Positions 1 to 7,888 of a stretch of DNA of 29,796 nucleotides are shown here, one piece after another. The position numbers and the translations under genes were made by a program. Each line of letters begins with the position of its first letter. The first letter of the stretch is position 1. Source of the DNA: an uncultured Bulleidia sp. (lineage in GTDB: Bacteria > Bacillota_I > Bacilli_A > Erysipelotrichales > Erysipelotrichaceae); the NCBI GenBank assembly GCA_934754415.1, contig CAKVIS010000022.1:1-29796 (forward strand), given 5' to 3'. The notes beneath the pieces are model-generated. The model did no database searches and was not told the DNA's origin. It was given only the letters and a program-made list of their open reading frames with translations.

Positions 1-221
1 CAGATTATTCATTCAGAGATATTTATATGATTGCAACTGCCGCTGAGAATGATGAAAGTGCATTTGAAAAAGCCTATAATGGTCTGCAAGGCTGGGTAGA
101 CTGTTTTGAAAAGGCATCCTTAAAAGGTTTGGTTAGTGGTGGTGGAATTGCTGAAGCCAATACAGCTATAGATCATGTGGATATAATGAAGAAAGCCTAT
201 GAACTTGGAAGGAATTTATAA
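1..221 (+). CDS. C-terminal part of a flavodoxin / NADPH-dependent FMN reductase family protein (partial)
   Basis: The reading frame is open from the first bases of the window (first full codon at 3) to a TAA at 219-221, so the gene begins upstream. The 73 visible residues contain an ATAAE stretch, a GLQGWVDCFEKA segment, a GLVSGGGI turn and a final helix KKAYELGRNL. These match the C-terminal end of small FMN-dependent NAD(P)H oxidoreductases of the flavodoxin fold, where the glycine-rich strand lies near the flavin. A cyclophilin-like lipoprotein starts only 2 nt after the stop, so the two genes are co-transcribed; flavodoxin-like and cyclophilin-like proteins often occur together in Bacillota. 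The FMN-binding N-terminal part is not visible, so the exact subfamily cannot be stated. Confidence 0.7.
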   Translation, partial: DYSFRDIYMIATAAENDESAFEKAYNGLQGWVDCFEKASLKGLVSGGGIAEANTAIDHVDIMKKAYELGRNL

Positions 222-223
222 GG

Positions 224-772
224 TTGAAAAGAATATTATTATTTAGTCTGTATATGCTGGCTTTATTTTGCCTTGCAGGATGTATAGAAAAAAGAAGTGT
301 ATCATTTGGAAATCATATACCAGAAGAGATAATTGACACTTGTACTGAATCTCAAATTTCAACCGGTGATTTAGAGGAAACAGAAATTACCGACAAATCG
401 GCAATCGATGATAAGGAAGAAAATATGATGTTGTATTTTAATAACACTGAAATTCCAGTTATATGGGAAGACAATCAATCTGTCAAAGAACTTATGGAAG
501 AAGCTGTCAAAGGAGATATCATAGTGCAGATGTCTATGTATAGTGACAATGAACAGTTTGGCTCGCTTGGAAAAAACTATACAAGAGATGATGAGCAGAT
601 AACTACTCATAATGGAGATATAGTTCTATACGATGGAAATAAAATTGTGGTATTTTATGGATCAAATTCATGGACATATACCAGACTGGGGAAAATGAAT
701 ATTCCGGAAGGTGATGTGACAGAACTTTTGTCAAATGGGGATATCACTTTGAAAATAGTAATTGCGAAATAG
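224..772 (+). CDS. Lipoprotein with cyclophilin-like domain
   Basis: A TTG start at 224 is supported by an SD-like GGAAGG about 10 nt upstream, inside the end of the preceding gene. Residues 1-20 form a lipoprotein signal peptide with lipobox LAGC (Cys20 lipidated). A low-complexity acidic linker follows to about residue 65. The rest, from about residue 68 (MMLYFNNTEIPV) through GSLGKNYTRDDEQITT, GDIVLYDGNKIVVFYGSNSW and YTRLGKMNIP, matches the bacterial cyclophilin-like fold family (Cyclophil_like type). These proteins keep the cyclophilin barrel, and no peptidyl-prolyl isomerase activity is established for them. The mature protein would sit on the outer face of the membrane. Pairing with a flavodoxin-family gene suggests a redox or flavin context, but the function is unknown. 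A terminator follows at 861-895. Confidence 0.75.
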   Translation: MKRILLFSLYMLALFCLAGCIEKRSVSFGNHIPEEIIDTCTESQISTGDLEETEITDKSAIDDKEENMMLYFNNTEIPVIWEDNQSVKELMEEAVKGDIIVQMSMYSDNEQFGSLGKNYTRDDEQITTHNGDIVLYDGNKIVVFYGSNSWTYTRLGKMNIPEGDVTELLSNGDITLKIVIAK

Positions 773-860
773 TGAGTAAATCAGAATGTTGTTTTCTATT
801 GCAAGGAAATCGATAACTTCCAGTTTGTAGAATTCAAAAATTAATATGAAATGTGAGATA

Positions 861-895
861 GAGCGTATGGAAATAATCTATACGTTCTTTTTTTT
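861..895 (+). terminator. Intrinsic terminator after the flavodoxin/cyclophilin-like pair
   Basis: GAGCGTAT (861-868) pairs with ATACGTTC (880-887), one pair being a G-T wobble, and a run of eight T follows (888-895). The unit ends here, about 90 nt after the lipoprotein stop codon. Confidence 0.8.
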
Positions 896-1014
896 CCTTT
901 TTTGAAAAAGTGATTAAAAAAATAGTGACACTTTGTTACTGATGATGTGTATTTGTACGTCTGTTTAATTCTGTATCTTTTGATGAAACTTTAACTTTTT
1001 TTCAAAAAATCGTA

Positions 1015-1042
1015 TTGCGCATACTGATAAACAGATTAAAAT
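1015..1042 (+). promoter_or_regulatory. Possible sigma-A promoter for the diguanylate cyclase
   Basis: TTGCGC (1015-1020) and TAAAAT (1037-1042) are separated by 16 bp and lie about 60 bp before the ATG at 1106. The -35 box matches the consensus only partly and the region is very AT-rich, so this is tentative. Confidence 0.3.
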
Positions 1043-1105
1043 GAACTATGCTTTTCGCTAAAAAACAGTTTGTTTTGATTTTATGATGAAAGAAGTGTGG
1101 GGCAT

Positions 1106-2881
1106 ATGAAAAAAACAAAATTTGATTTTTCTAAAAAGACAATAACTTTATTCCTGGTAGAAATGTGCACTGGATGTTTATTCCTTAAAGTATTCATCAA
1201 TAAAGTTCAGCTGAAAGATTTGTCAGTACAGAAAGAAAAATGTGAATTAAACGCACGTACATATTCCAATCAGATTATGCATAATCTTAATGCAGGTATG
1301 GCTATTACTGATAGTCTTGAACAGATCATTATCAGTGAAGATGGACAATGTGATAAATTTTATGATGTAGCAGCTAATCTATTTTCTGATAACATTGAGA
1401 GTATTCAGATAGCACCTGAAGGTGTCGTAACTAACATTTATCCAGAAGAAGGTAATCAGGCAGGAAAGATAGATCTTTTGCATGATGATGCAAGGAAAAA
1501 ATATACACAATATGCTGTAGATAATGATACCGCTGTATTACAAGGACCTTTTTCTTTGAAACAGGGTGGAAGTGGTATAGTGATACGTAATCCTGTTTTT
1601 CTTGAGGAAAACGGTCAGAAAAAGTTCTGGGGATTTACAATCGTTATTATCAGAGTTCCAGATATATTCTCTGAATCCGTAGAATCCTTACAGGCTTTTG
1701 GATATGCATATTCTTTAAAGAAAACAGTATCTCCATGGGGAACTGACTATGTATATGTGTATGGATCATCAGATACTCTGAAAGATCCTGTTTCTGCTGC
1801 ATTTGAATTCCAGGGAGACACCTGGAAACTGGATGTTGCACCAGTCGGTGGATGGAAAAATACTGACTTACTCTTTAAATTATGGTGCAGTGGAGTACCT
1901 TTTGCGATTTTACTTTCTTTATTAGGTGTTACTATCTATATTTTGCATGAAAAGAAAATGATATTAAGCAGATTGTCTCAGACAGATAAACTGACGAATA
2001 TTTATAATCGTTCCGGTTTTGATAAACAGGTAGATACTTTTATAAAAAAGAACAAAAACAGTACCTTTGTAGTGGCAGAACTGGATATTGATAATTTTAA
2101 ATTTATCAACGATATGTATGGTCATCCGTCCGGAGATAATGCATTACAAAATCTGGCAGACTGTATGAAAAATGTTTTTTCATCAGAGGTTGTTATCGGA
2201 AGAAATGGCGGGGATGAATTCTGTTTGTTATTACCGCATGAAACGTGTGCATCTGTTAAAGAAACTCTGGTAAAATTCGTGGTGGAGCCGAAATATTTTG
2301 TGTATAAAGAGGAATCTCATCCATTTACGATTTCTCTTGGTTATGCGGAATATCCAACACATGCGACAACCCGACAGGAATTAATGAGATGTGCTGATAG
2401 TGCGCTTTATCAGGTAAAACTGAATGGAAAGAATGGTCTGCATGCATTTACTGCAGAGAATCATGAAATCAGAACACAGTTGGGATTTGCTTTGAAGGAT
2501 GTATCAGACAATCTTCCTGGTGCTTTTCTTATCTATAAAGCAGACCCTTATGATGATACTTTGCTGTTTGCTAATGATGAGATGCTGCGACTTGCTGGAT
2601 GTTCGAGTATGAAAGATTTTTTCGAATATACAGACAGAAGCTTCCGAAATCTTGTTTCTCAAAAAGATCAGAACAGGGTGGAAGAAAGTATCTGGCAACA
2701 GATTAATGCTGATCATGGGCACTCCAATGATTATGTCAGTTTTTCTTTTGTAAGAAAAGATAGCAGTGAAGTACATGTGCTGGATCATGGAAGAATTGTC
2801 GATAACGACTATTATGGCAGAGTTTTTTATGTTCTTATGTCTAATGTTGAACAATTAAAAGATCATTTTCCAGAAATATAA
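1106..2881 (+). CDS. Membrane diguanylate cyclase: CHASE sensor, GGDEF, C-terminal PAS-like domain
   Basis: The ATG at 1106 is preferred over a GTG at 1097 because AAAGAAG lies about 10 nt upstream of it; the product is 591 aa. One membrane helix lies near residues 10-30. An extracytoplasmic CHASE-type ligand domain follows to about residue 245 (motifs SIQIAPEGVVTNIYPEEGN, LQGPFSLKQGGSGIVIRNPVF). A second helix lies near 255-280, and a GGDEF domain follows with an intact GGDEF at residues 368-372. The protein should make cyclic di-GMP from GTP in response to an external signal. The RxxD inhibitory site normally found five residues before GGDEF is absent (FSSEVVIGR there), so product feedback may be lost. 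The last 115 residues resemble a PAS fold placed after the cyclase, the reverse of the usual order. The DUF1287 gene follows after 24 nt and is probably co-transcribed. Confidence 0.88.
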   Translation: MKKTKFDFSKKTITLFLVEMCTGCLFLKVFINKVQLKDLSVQKEKCELNARTYSNQIMHNLNAGMAITDSLEQIIISEDGQCDKFYDVAANLFSDNIESIQIAPEGVVTNIYPEEGNQAGKIDLLHDDARKKYTQYAVDNDTAVLQGPFSLKQGGSGIVIRNPVFLEENGQKKFWGFTIVIIRVPDIFSESVESLQAFGYAYSLKKTVSPWGTDYVYVYGSSDTLKDPVSAAFEFQGDTWKLDVAPVGGWKNTDLLFKLWCSGVPFAILLSLLGVTIYILHEKKMILSRLSQTDKLTNIYNRSGFDKQVDTFIKKNKNSTFVVAELDIDNFKFINDMYGHPSGDNALQNLADCMKNVFSSEVVIGRNGGDEFCLLLPHETCASVKETLVKFVVEPKYFVYKEESHPFTISLGYAEYPTHATTRQELMRCADSALYQVKLNGKNGLHAFTAENHEIRTQLGFALKDVSDNLPGAFLIYKADPYDDTLLFANDEMLRLAGCSSMKDFFEYTDRSFRNLVSQKDQNRVEESIWQQINADHGHSNDYVSFSFVRKDSSEVHVLDHGRIVDNDYYGRVFYVLMSNVEQLKDHFPEI

Positions 2882-2905
2882 TATATATTTCATAGGGAGG
2901 AACAT

Positions 2906-3511
2906 ATGCATAAAAGATTGAAAAGAATACTATTCAGTATATGTATAATGACTGCAGGTATAACAGTTTGTATTCTTTCGCATTATCAGAACACTTCTGC
3001 AAAAAGACCTGAAGATAAGTGGAATGGAGATTGCATTGAACAATATCATAGTTCTCTGGATAAAGATACAGATGGTATGGATGATCAGATAGATATTCTG
3101 ACTTCTGCTCTGGAATATATACAGACATGTCCGGAATATGCCAGCAAATATTATGACAGTGGGTATCCTGATGATGGTCATGGAGTTTGTACTGATGTAG
3201 TAGCTTTTGCTTTGAAAAACAGCGGATATGATTTACAAGAACTTGTGGCTGAAGATGTACTGAATCATTCAGAAAAGTATTCCATTGATACACCCGACAA
3301 AAATATTGATTTCAGAAGAGTAAAGAATTTATATGTTTATTTTGAAAATCATGCATGTAGTCTTACTACGGATGTGACAGATATTACCTCGTGGCAGGGT
3401 GGGGATATTGTTGTCTTTAAAAATCATATAGGCATTGTTTCAGATAGAAGAAATATACATGGTATCCCTTATGTCATTCATCATAACAGTCCATGGCAAA
3501 AAAGCTTATGA
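2906..3511 (+). CDS. DUF1287 (NlpC/P60-like) exported protein, C-terminus altered by a frameshift
   Basis: The ATG at 2906 follows a strong AGGGAGG SD. Residues 8-27 form an N-terminal signal/anchor helix, so the enzyme domain is outside the membrane. The body matches DUF1287, a papain/NlpC-P60-like family of unproven hydrolases: GHGVCTDVVAFAL supplies the likely nucleophile Cys95, and GGDIVVFKNHIGIVSD supplies His174. The visible frame stops at TGA 3509-3511 just after NSPWQKSL. The +1 frame past an A6 run (3498-3503) stays open to TAA 3558-3560 and reads AYEQDILVEAKACPESYK. One A fewer would fuse the two frames, giving a protein ending at 3560. So the gene is either slightly truncated, slippage-prone, or carries an assembly error. 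It follows the diguanylate cyclase closely. Confidence 0.72.
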   Translation: MHKRLKRILFSICIMTAGITVCILSHYQNTSAKRPEDKWNGDCIEQYHSSLDKDTDGMDDQIDILTSALEYIQTCPEYASKYYDSGYPDDGHGVCTDVVAFALKNSGYDLQELVAEDVLNHSEKYSIDTPDKNIDFRRVKNLYVYFENHACSLTTDVTDITSWQGGDIVVFKNHIGIVSDRRNIHGIPYVIHHNSPWQKSL

Positions 3512-3627
3512 ACAGGATATTTTAGTTGAGGCAAAAGCTTGTCCAGAGTCTTATAAATAATCTGTCATTGATTCCTTGAGAAAAATCCTGTTAACTAAGA
3601 ATATGATCTATCAGGAGTGTGTTTGGT

Positions 3628-4176
3628 ATGGGAAAATTTTACTTTGTGCGACATGGGCAGACGTTATGGAATGTTGAAAATAAAATATGCGGAGTAACAG
3701 ACAGTCCATTAACACCGCAAGGTCATAAACAGGCTGAAAATACTGGCAGAATCTTAAAGGAAAAGGTGGACAGAGGAGAAATACATATTGATGAGATTCT
3801 TACTTCTCCATTATCCAGAGCATATGATACCGCTATGGAGATTTCGAAGATTCTTAATGTTCCAGTCAAGATAGAGCAACGGCTGATTGAGCAGAATTTC
3901 GGTAAATGGGAAGGTACTGCAAGAAATGGAGAAGCATTTAAAAAAGCAAAAGAGAATTTCACAGATACTTTTGATGGTGGGGAATCTATGATGAAAGCAG
4001 GGCAGAGAGTATATAATCTTCTGGATGACCTTAAGAAAGAACCAGATAAAACCTATCTTCTTGTGGCACACAATGGTATAGCCAGAATTGTAGAATCTTA
4101 TTTTCAGGATATGAGTAATCAGGAATTTGCAGCATTTGGTATTCAGAATGCAGAAGTAAAAGAATATATCTTTTAA
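3628..4176 (+). CDS. Histidine phosphatase family protein (phosphoglycerate mutase-like)
   Basis: The ATG at 3628 is chosen because AGGAG at 3613-3617 is 10 nt upstream; the alternative GTG at 3619 is too close to it. The 182-residue product begins with the family signature RHGQT (Arg8, His9 phospho-acceptor). Other catalytic elements are SPLSRAYDTA with Arg64, Glu88 in LIEQNFGKWEG, and the second histidine His148 in VAHNG. Length and order match single-domain cobC/gpmB-like phosphatases, which hydrolyse small phosphorylated metabolites in the cytoplasm. The sequence does not identify the substrate, and true cofactor-dependent glycolytic mutases are longer. A strong terminator follows. Confidence 0.88.
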   Translation: MGKFYFVRHGQTLWNVENKICGVTDSPLTPQGHKQAENTGRILKEKVDRGEIHIDEILTSPLSRAYDTAMEISKILNVPVKIEQRLIEQNFGKWEGTARNGEAFKKAKENFTDTFDGGESMMKAGQRVYNLLDDLKKEPDKTYLLVAHNGIARIVESYFQDMSNQEFAAFGIQNAEVKEYIF

Positions 4177-4219
4177 AAAGCACTTTTGGCAAAGATTGGT
4201 TTTTATAACAAATATGTTA

Positions 4220-4256
4220 GCCTGCTGGGTATTACCAGCAGACTTTTATTTTTTTT
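4220..4256 (+). terminator. Intrinsic terminator after the histidine phosphatase
   Basis: CTGCTGG (4222-4228) pairs perfectly with CCAGCAG (4235-4241) across a 6-nt loop, and a T-rich run follows at 4244-4256. Confidence 0.9.
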
Positions 4257-4327
4257 GAAGTAATTGAAGTGTTAAATATGCATAGTGTGTTACCATTATA
4301 GTAATAAAGGATTGAACAGACATTCTT

Positions 4328-4355
4328 AAAATCATTCTGATACTTGAATGATTTT
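4328..4355 (+). repeat. Perfect 10-bp inverted repeat upstream of the first MerR gene
   Basis: AAAATCATTC (4328-4337) and GAATGATTTT (4346-4355) are exact reverse complements with an 8-nt spacer, about 95 bp before the MerR start codon. No U-tract of terminator quality follows (CTCTTTAATG). It may be an operator, an RNA hairpin in the leader, or a second weak terminator. Confidence 0.6.
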
Positions 4356-4450
4356 CTCTTTAATGTTTATTTGTGATTTTTCTTACAAGTGACCAATTGA
4401 AGGGGAAGGTTCATTTCAAATTTAGGGAAAAAATTCAGGAGAAGGATAGT

Positions 4451-5266
4451 ATGAGATATACAGTAGGACAACTGGCCAAGGTCTATAAAATTTCGTCACA
4501 GGCAATTCATGGATACGTGGATATGGGTATATTACCATGTGTAAGAGATGAAAATGGATATCGATATTTTGATGATTATGGATTTCAAATATTAGGGACT
4601 ATCATCAAAAACAGAAATATTGGTTTTCCGTTAAAAGAGAGTAATTATGTCTATCAGAAATCCAATCTTATTGAAATTCTGGAAAAATTAAATGCTCAGG
4701 AAGAAAAAGTGAATACTCAGATGAGAAAACTTATGAATCAGCAGCGGCAGTTAGATACCGATAAATCACTTATTCAAAGAGCATTATTGCAACAGGATGT
4801 TCCAATACTGACAGATATGGATAAAATCTTCAGGTATTCTCTTGGAAGAAATCCAAGAAATATTACGGAATTTATAAAAGAAGACAGTACTTCTGTTTCT
4901 TTATGGTATTCTAATCTCTTTTACACACAGTCCAGTCTTGTACTGGAGTATGAAGAGGGGCATATTCAGAATCATTATTTCTGTTTAATGGCTTCTAAAG
5001 ATAATTTTTATGAACGTATTGATTATAAGAGTGAAAATCTGCAGATAATAGAACCGGGGAAGGCTATTTCTATAGTGACCATATATAAAAATACGGTAAG
5101 TCTCAAGCTGCTTGAGAGTTTGATAAATCTTTCACTTGTGAAATTTCCAGAGTATTGTATCAAAATGCAACCGTTTACAAGACTTGTCACTTCTTTCAGT
5201 GATGAAAATTGTGAAAAAGTGAACGTGGTTGAACTTGTGATACCTGTGAAAAAAAGAGCAAAATAG
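4451..5266 (+). CDS. MerR-family transcriptional regulator
   Basis: The ATG at 4451 follows AGGAGAAGG (4437-4445) by 5 nt. The in-frame upstream start at 4373 lacks such a site. Residues 1-70 (MRYTVGQLAKVYKISSQAI, GYVDMGILP, NGYRYFDDYGFQIL) form the winged helix-turn-helix of MerR regulators, although the usual RYYE/RFYE is replaced by HGYVDMG. A coiled-coil dimerisation helix spans about residues 80-120. The remaining roughly 150 residues form an effector domain with no metal-binding cysteine pattern, so a small-molecule ligand is likely. The reductase lipoprotein starts 59 nt downstream on the same strand, which makes it the probable target. An inverted repeat at 4328-4355 lies upstream. 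Confidence 0.83.
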   Translation: MRYTVGQLAKVYKISSQAIHGYVDMGILPCVRDENGYRYFDDYGFQILGTIIKNRNIGFPLKESNYVYQKSNLIEILEKLNAQEEKVNTQMRKLMNQQRQLDTDKSLIQRALLQQDVPILTDMDKIFRYSLGRNPRNITEFIKEDSTSVSLWYSNLFYTQSSLVLEYEEGHIQNHYFCLMASKDNFYERIDYKSENLQIIEPGKAISIVTIYKNTVSLKLLESLINLSLVKFPEYCIKMQPFTRLVTSFSDENCEKVNVVELVIPVKKRAK

Positions 5267-5283
5267 GCCTTGTTCATCAATTC

Positions 5284-5306
5284 ACTTGATAATGTAGACT
5301 ATAAGT
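5284..5306 (+). promoter_or_regulatory. Imperfect inverted repeat between the MerR gene and the reductase gene
   Basis: ACTTGATA (5284-5291) and TATAAGT (5300-5306) are near-complementary with one unpaired base, about 20 bp before the reductase ATG. It could be a MerR operator; no convincing -35/-10 pair was found around it. Confidence 0.25.
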
Positions 5307-5325
5307 ATCACGGAGGGAAAAGGAA

Positions 5326-7422
5326 ATGAAGAAATTAATTGGTTCTTTATGCCTTATGCTTGTGCTGACTTCCTGTGGTACTTCCGGTAATACATCCGGA
5401 AAGTATACAGCTGGTGAGTATGAAGCAACAAGCAAAGGATTCGGTGGCGATGTTACTGTAAAACTGACAGTGAGCGACACAGAAATCACAGATGTTGAAA
5501 TTACAGCAGACGATGAAACACCCAACGTCGGTGGTGCTGCAATTGATACATTAAAGGAAAACATTCTGAAAGCAAACGGAGAGGATATTGAAGGTGTCAG
5601 TGGTGCAACATTTACAAGCGATGCTGTAAAGAATGCATATGCCGAGGCTTTAAGTTCTGCAAAAGGTAAGGATTCTGCAGAAGAAACTGCCACAGTAAAA
5701 GATGGTAAGTACACTACAAAAGCCATGGGTCATGAAGACTGGGTATATGTAACTACTCAGTTCAAAGATGGTGCTATCATCAGTTGTTCTACAACAAGCC
5801 ACGAAGAAACTATGGGCATTGGTAACTATGCCGCTGCTCGTATTCCTGCAAGAATTCTTGCTAACCAGAGCCTGGAAGTAGACGCTGTTTCCGGAGCTAC
5901 TGTTACAAGTAATGCAGTAAAACAGGCTGTTAAACTTGCTATTGAAGAAGCTGGTGGATCTGTAACTGCTTTCTCTAAGGAAGTAAAAACAGAAGTTGTA
6001 GAATCCACACAGGATGTATCCTATGACGTAGTAGTTGTAGGTGCTGGTAATGCTGGTTTAGTCGCTGCTACTCGTTTAGCTGAAAAAGGCCTGAATGTAG
6101 GCGTGTTTGAAAAGAATGAAATTCCTGGTGGAAGTATGCCAACAACATATTCTGGAATTATGAACTCTTATTCTGAATCTGTTGCTAATTATGCATTAGG
6201 TGATGAACAGAATAACCCTAGCTGGAATATGGAATTATTACTGCCTGTTTTCAAAAATCTGATCAATCCTGAATATGACCGTTTCAATGGTGAACAGCCA
6301 TATCAGAAAGTAATGCTGGAAAATGCTGGTAAAGTTGTTGACTGGTTCAAGGAAATTGGTGTTGGTTTTGCATCCATGGGTAACTATGAAGGTGGATTAT
6401 CTTATGGATTAACACCATATCTTGCTCCTGGTTGTTATCAGGGTGGTGCAGGATATGCAGCAATGCTTTTAGCACAGAGAATGGAAAAATTAGGTGCTGA
6501 TGTACACTACAGTACTCCAGTCACATCCCTGACTACAGATGCTGATGGTAAAGTTACTGGTGTTGTTGCTGAAGGTAAAGACGGTACTACTTACAATGTA
6601 ACAGCTAAAGCGGTGGTTCTTGCTACAGGTGGCTTTGGTGCTAATCAGGAAATGTTTGATGAATACTATCCTGAATATGCTGGTATGCAGGTGAACTGCG
6701 TTCCTGGTTCTACAGGTGATGGTATTTTAATGGCACAGGAAATCGGTGCAGATATTGAATGTATGGGCAGATTCTTAGGCATGTTTATGAGTGAATATGG
6801 AACAAACTATGAATTAGCGTTCATGCATACATCTACACCTGGTATCATGGTCAATGCTACAGGTGATGAATTTGGTAATATCACTGCAAGTAACCATACA
6901 GTATTAAGTAAAGCTATGATGGATGAAGCTAATGGTGGTGAATTCTACTACATTTATGATGATGAAGCAGCTGAAAAAACTAAAGACTTCGATGCGTATG
7001 GATTCAGCTACAAATCCATTTTCGAAAGAGAAGCTACAACTCATTATGATTCTGTTGAAGAAGCAGCAAATGCTTTAGGATTAGATAATCTTCAGGCAGC
7101 TATTGATGCGAATAACGCTCATGCATTAGCAGGTGAACCAAATGAATTTGGTCGTAAGGTAGTACCATATATCGAAACAAGAGATGGTATTTGGGTAACA
7201 CGTGTTATTCCTACTTTATACCTGACAACAGGTGGTCTTGTAACAGATACAGACACACATGTTATTAATAAAGAAGGTAATGCAATTAAAGGCTTATATG
7301 CTGCAGGTGATGTTGCAGGTTCCATCGAAGAAAAAGATGGAAAAACATATGGTAATGGTTTTGACCAGGCTTTAGGTTATGGTTACCATACAGCTGAAAT
7401 CGTTGCAAACGAAATTAAGTAA
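5326..7422 (+). CDS. Exported FMN-binding/FAD-dependent reductase lipoprotein (flavocytochrome-type, not a typical fumarate reductase)
   Basis: The ATG at 5326 follows a GGAGGG SD. Residues 1-17 are a lipoprotein signal peptide (lipobox LTSC, Cys17). Two FMN-binding domains follow, with covalent flavin-attachment motifs VSGAT (Thr95) and DAVSGAT (Thr192). The first has Glu where the motif normally has Asp. A FAD_binding_2 reductase domain runs from about residue 232, with dinucleotide fold VVVGAGNAGLVAATRLAE. Such proteins reduce a small alkene-type acceptor outside the cell, with electrons arriving through covalent FMN put on by an ApbE-type flavin transferase. The usual fumarate-binding residues are missing: TLYLTTGG replaces the HHTMGG histidine, NGFDQALGYG replaces the terminal NRLGG arginine, and no Arg follows GDEFGN. 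The substrate is therefore probably not fumarate. The upstream MerR gene is the likely regulator. A strong terminator makes the transcript end here. Confidence 0.88.
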   Translation: MKKLIGSLCLMLVLTSCGTSGNTSGKYTAGEYEATSKGFGGDVTVKLTVSDTEITDVEITADDETPNVGGAAIDTLKENILKANGEDIEGVSGATFTSDAVKNAYAEALSSAKGKDSAEETATVKDGKYTTKAMGHEDWVYVTTQFKDGAIISCSTTSHEETMGIGNYAAARIPARILANQSLEVDAVSGATVTSNAVKQAVKLAIEEAGGSVTAFSKEVKTEVVESTQDVSYDVVVVGAGNAGLVAATRLAEKGLNVGVFEKNEIPGGSMPTTYSGIMNSYSESVANYALGDEQNNPSWNMELLLPVFKNLINPEYDRFNGEQPYQKVMLENAGKVVDWFKEIGVGFASMGNYEGGLSYGLTPYLAPGCYQGGAGYAAMLLAQRMEKLGADVHYSTPVTSLTTDADGKVTGVVAEGKDGTTYNVTAKAVVLATGGFGANQEMFDEYYPEYAGMQVNCVPGSTGDGILMAQEIGADIECMGRFLGMFMSEYGTNYELAFMHTSTPGIMVNATGDEFGNITASNHTVLSKAMMDEANGGEFYYIYDDEAAEKTKDFDAYGFSYKSIFEREATTHYDSVEEAANALGLDNLQAAIDANNAHALAGEPNEFGRKVVPYIETRDGIWVTRVIPTLYLTTGGLVTDTDTHVINKEGNAIKGLYAAGDVAGSIEEKDGKTYGNGFDQALGYGYHTAEIVANEIK

Positions 7423-7440
7423 AATCCAGATTATGTATAA

Positions 7441-7479
7441 AACGGTATGACATGTTCCATATGTCAGCCGTTTTTTTTT
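7441..7479 (+). terminator. Intrinsic terminator after the reductase
   Basis: AACGG...TGACAT (7441-7453) pairs with ATGTCA...CCGTT (7461-7472) with a small internal loop, and a run of nine T follows. Confidence 0.9.
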
Positions 7480-7520
7480 GTATGATTTTCAAATGAATTC
7501 ATAGCTTCTTTCAGAAAGGT

Positions 7521-7538
7521 ACCTTACAATAAGTGTAG
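7521..7538 (+). promoter_or_regulatory. Putative MerR operator, copy 1, upstream of the small membrane protein
   Basis: This 18-nt site begins ACCTTA and ends GTGTAG. It matches 13 of 18 positions of the site at 7892-7909, which lies inside the 19-bp promoter spacer of the neighbouring MerR gene. A perfect palindrome AAGGTACCTT (7516-7525) overlaps its left end. The flanking -35/-10 boxes are weak. Confidence 0.35.
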
Positions 7539-7600
7539 AGTTATTTACTATTTCTTATGTATTGTTTCACACACTGGCTGATGAAAGAAGGGAGAAGAGT

Positions 7601-7798
7601 ATGAAGAAACGATATATTCTCTATGGCTTATGTGCCATCTTATGGATTACTAATGCAAAAGCCTACATTCAGAATATATTGGGTGAAGTATATCATGATA
7701 TTCATCCAGTATTTATTGTGTGGTATTTATGTCTGCCTGTAGTAGTGATTCTCATATTCTTAAGATTTATGAAGGCATATATGGAAGATAAGAAATAA
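7601..7798 (+). CDS. Small membrane protein, two predicted helices
   Basis: The ATG at 7601 follows a purine-rich GAAGGGAGAAG SD; an in-frame TTG at 7562 has no such support. The 65-residue product has two hydrophobic segments, near residues 4-20 and 31-50, separated by a short polar stretch, and a basic/acidic C-terminal tail KAYMEDKK. No known family was recognised. It lies just before the membrane-anchored MerR gene, and a similar operator-like sequence sits upstream of both genes, so it may be a target of that regulator. No clear terminator separates the two genes. Confidence 0.55.
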   Translation: MKKRYILYGLCAILWITNAKAYIQNILGEVYHDIHPVFIVWYLCLPVVVILIFLRFMKAYMEDKK

Positions 7799-7888
7799 AC
7801 TGTAATTTGTATTGATACACTGAAGATATAATGGAACATTCGCATAACACATCTATTGCTAGTTTTTTTGTTTTTTTCTCTTAAAGAC

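Noticed and set aside
1650..1841. Minus-strand frame inside the first diguanylate cyclase gene
   Set aside because: It lies wholly opposite a well-supported sensor domain and has no start signals; a shadow frame.
5326..7422. Straight annotation as fumarate reductase
   Set aside because: The conserved substrate-binding His and Arg segments are replaced, so only the reductase family, not fumarate specificity, is supported.
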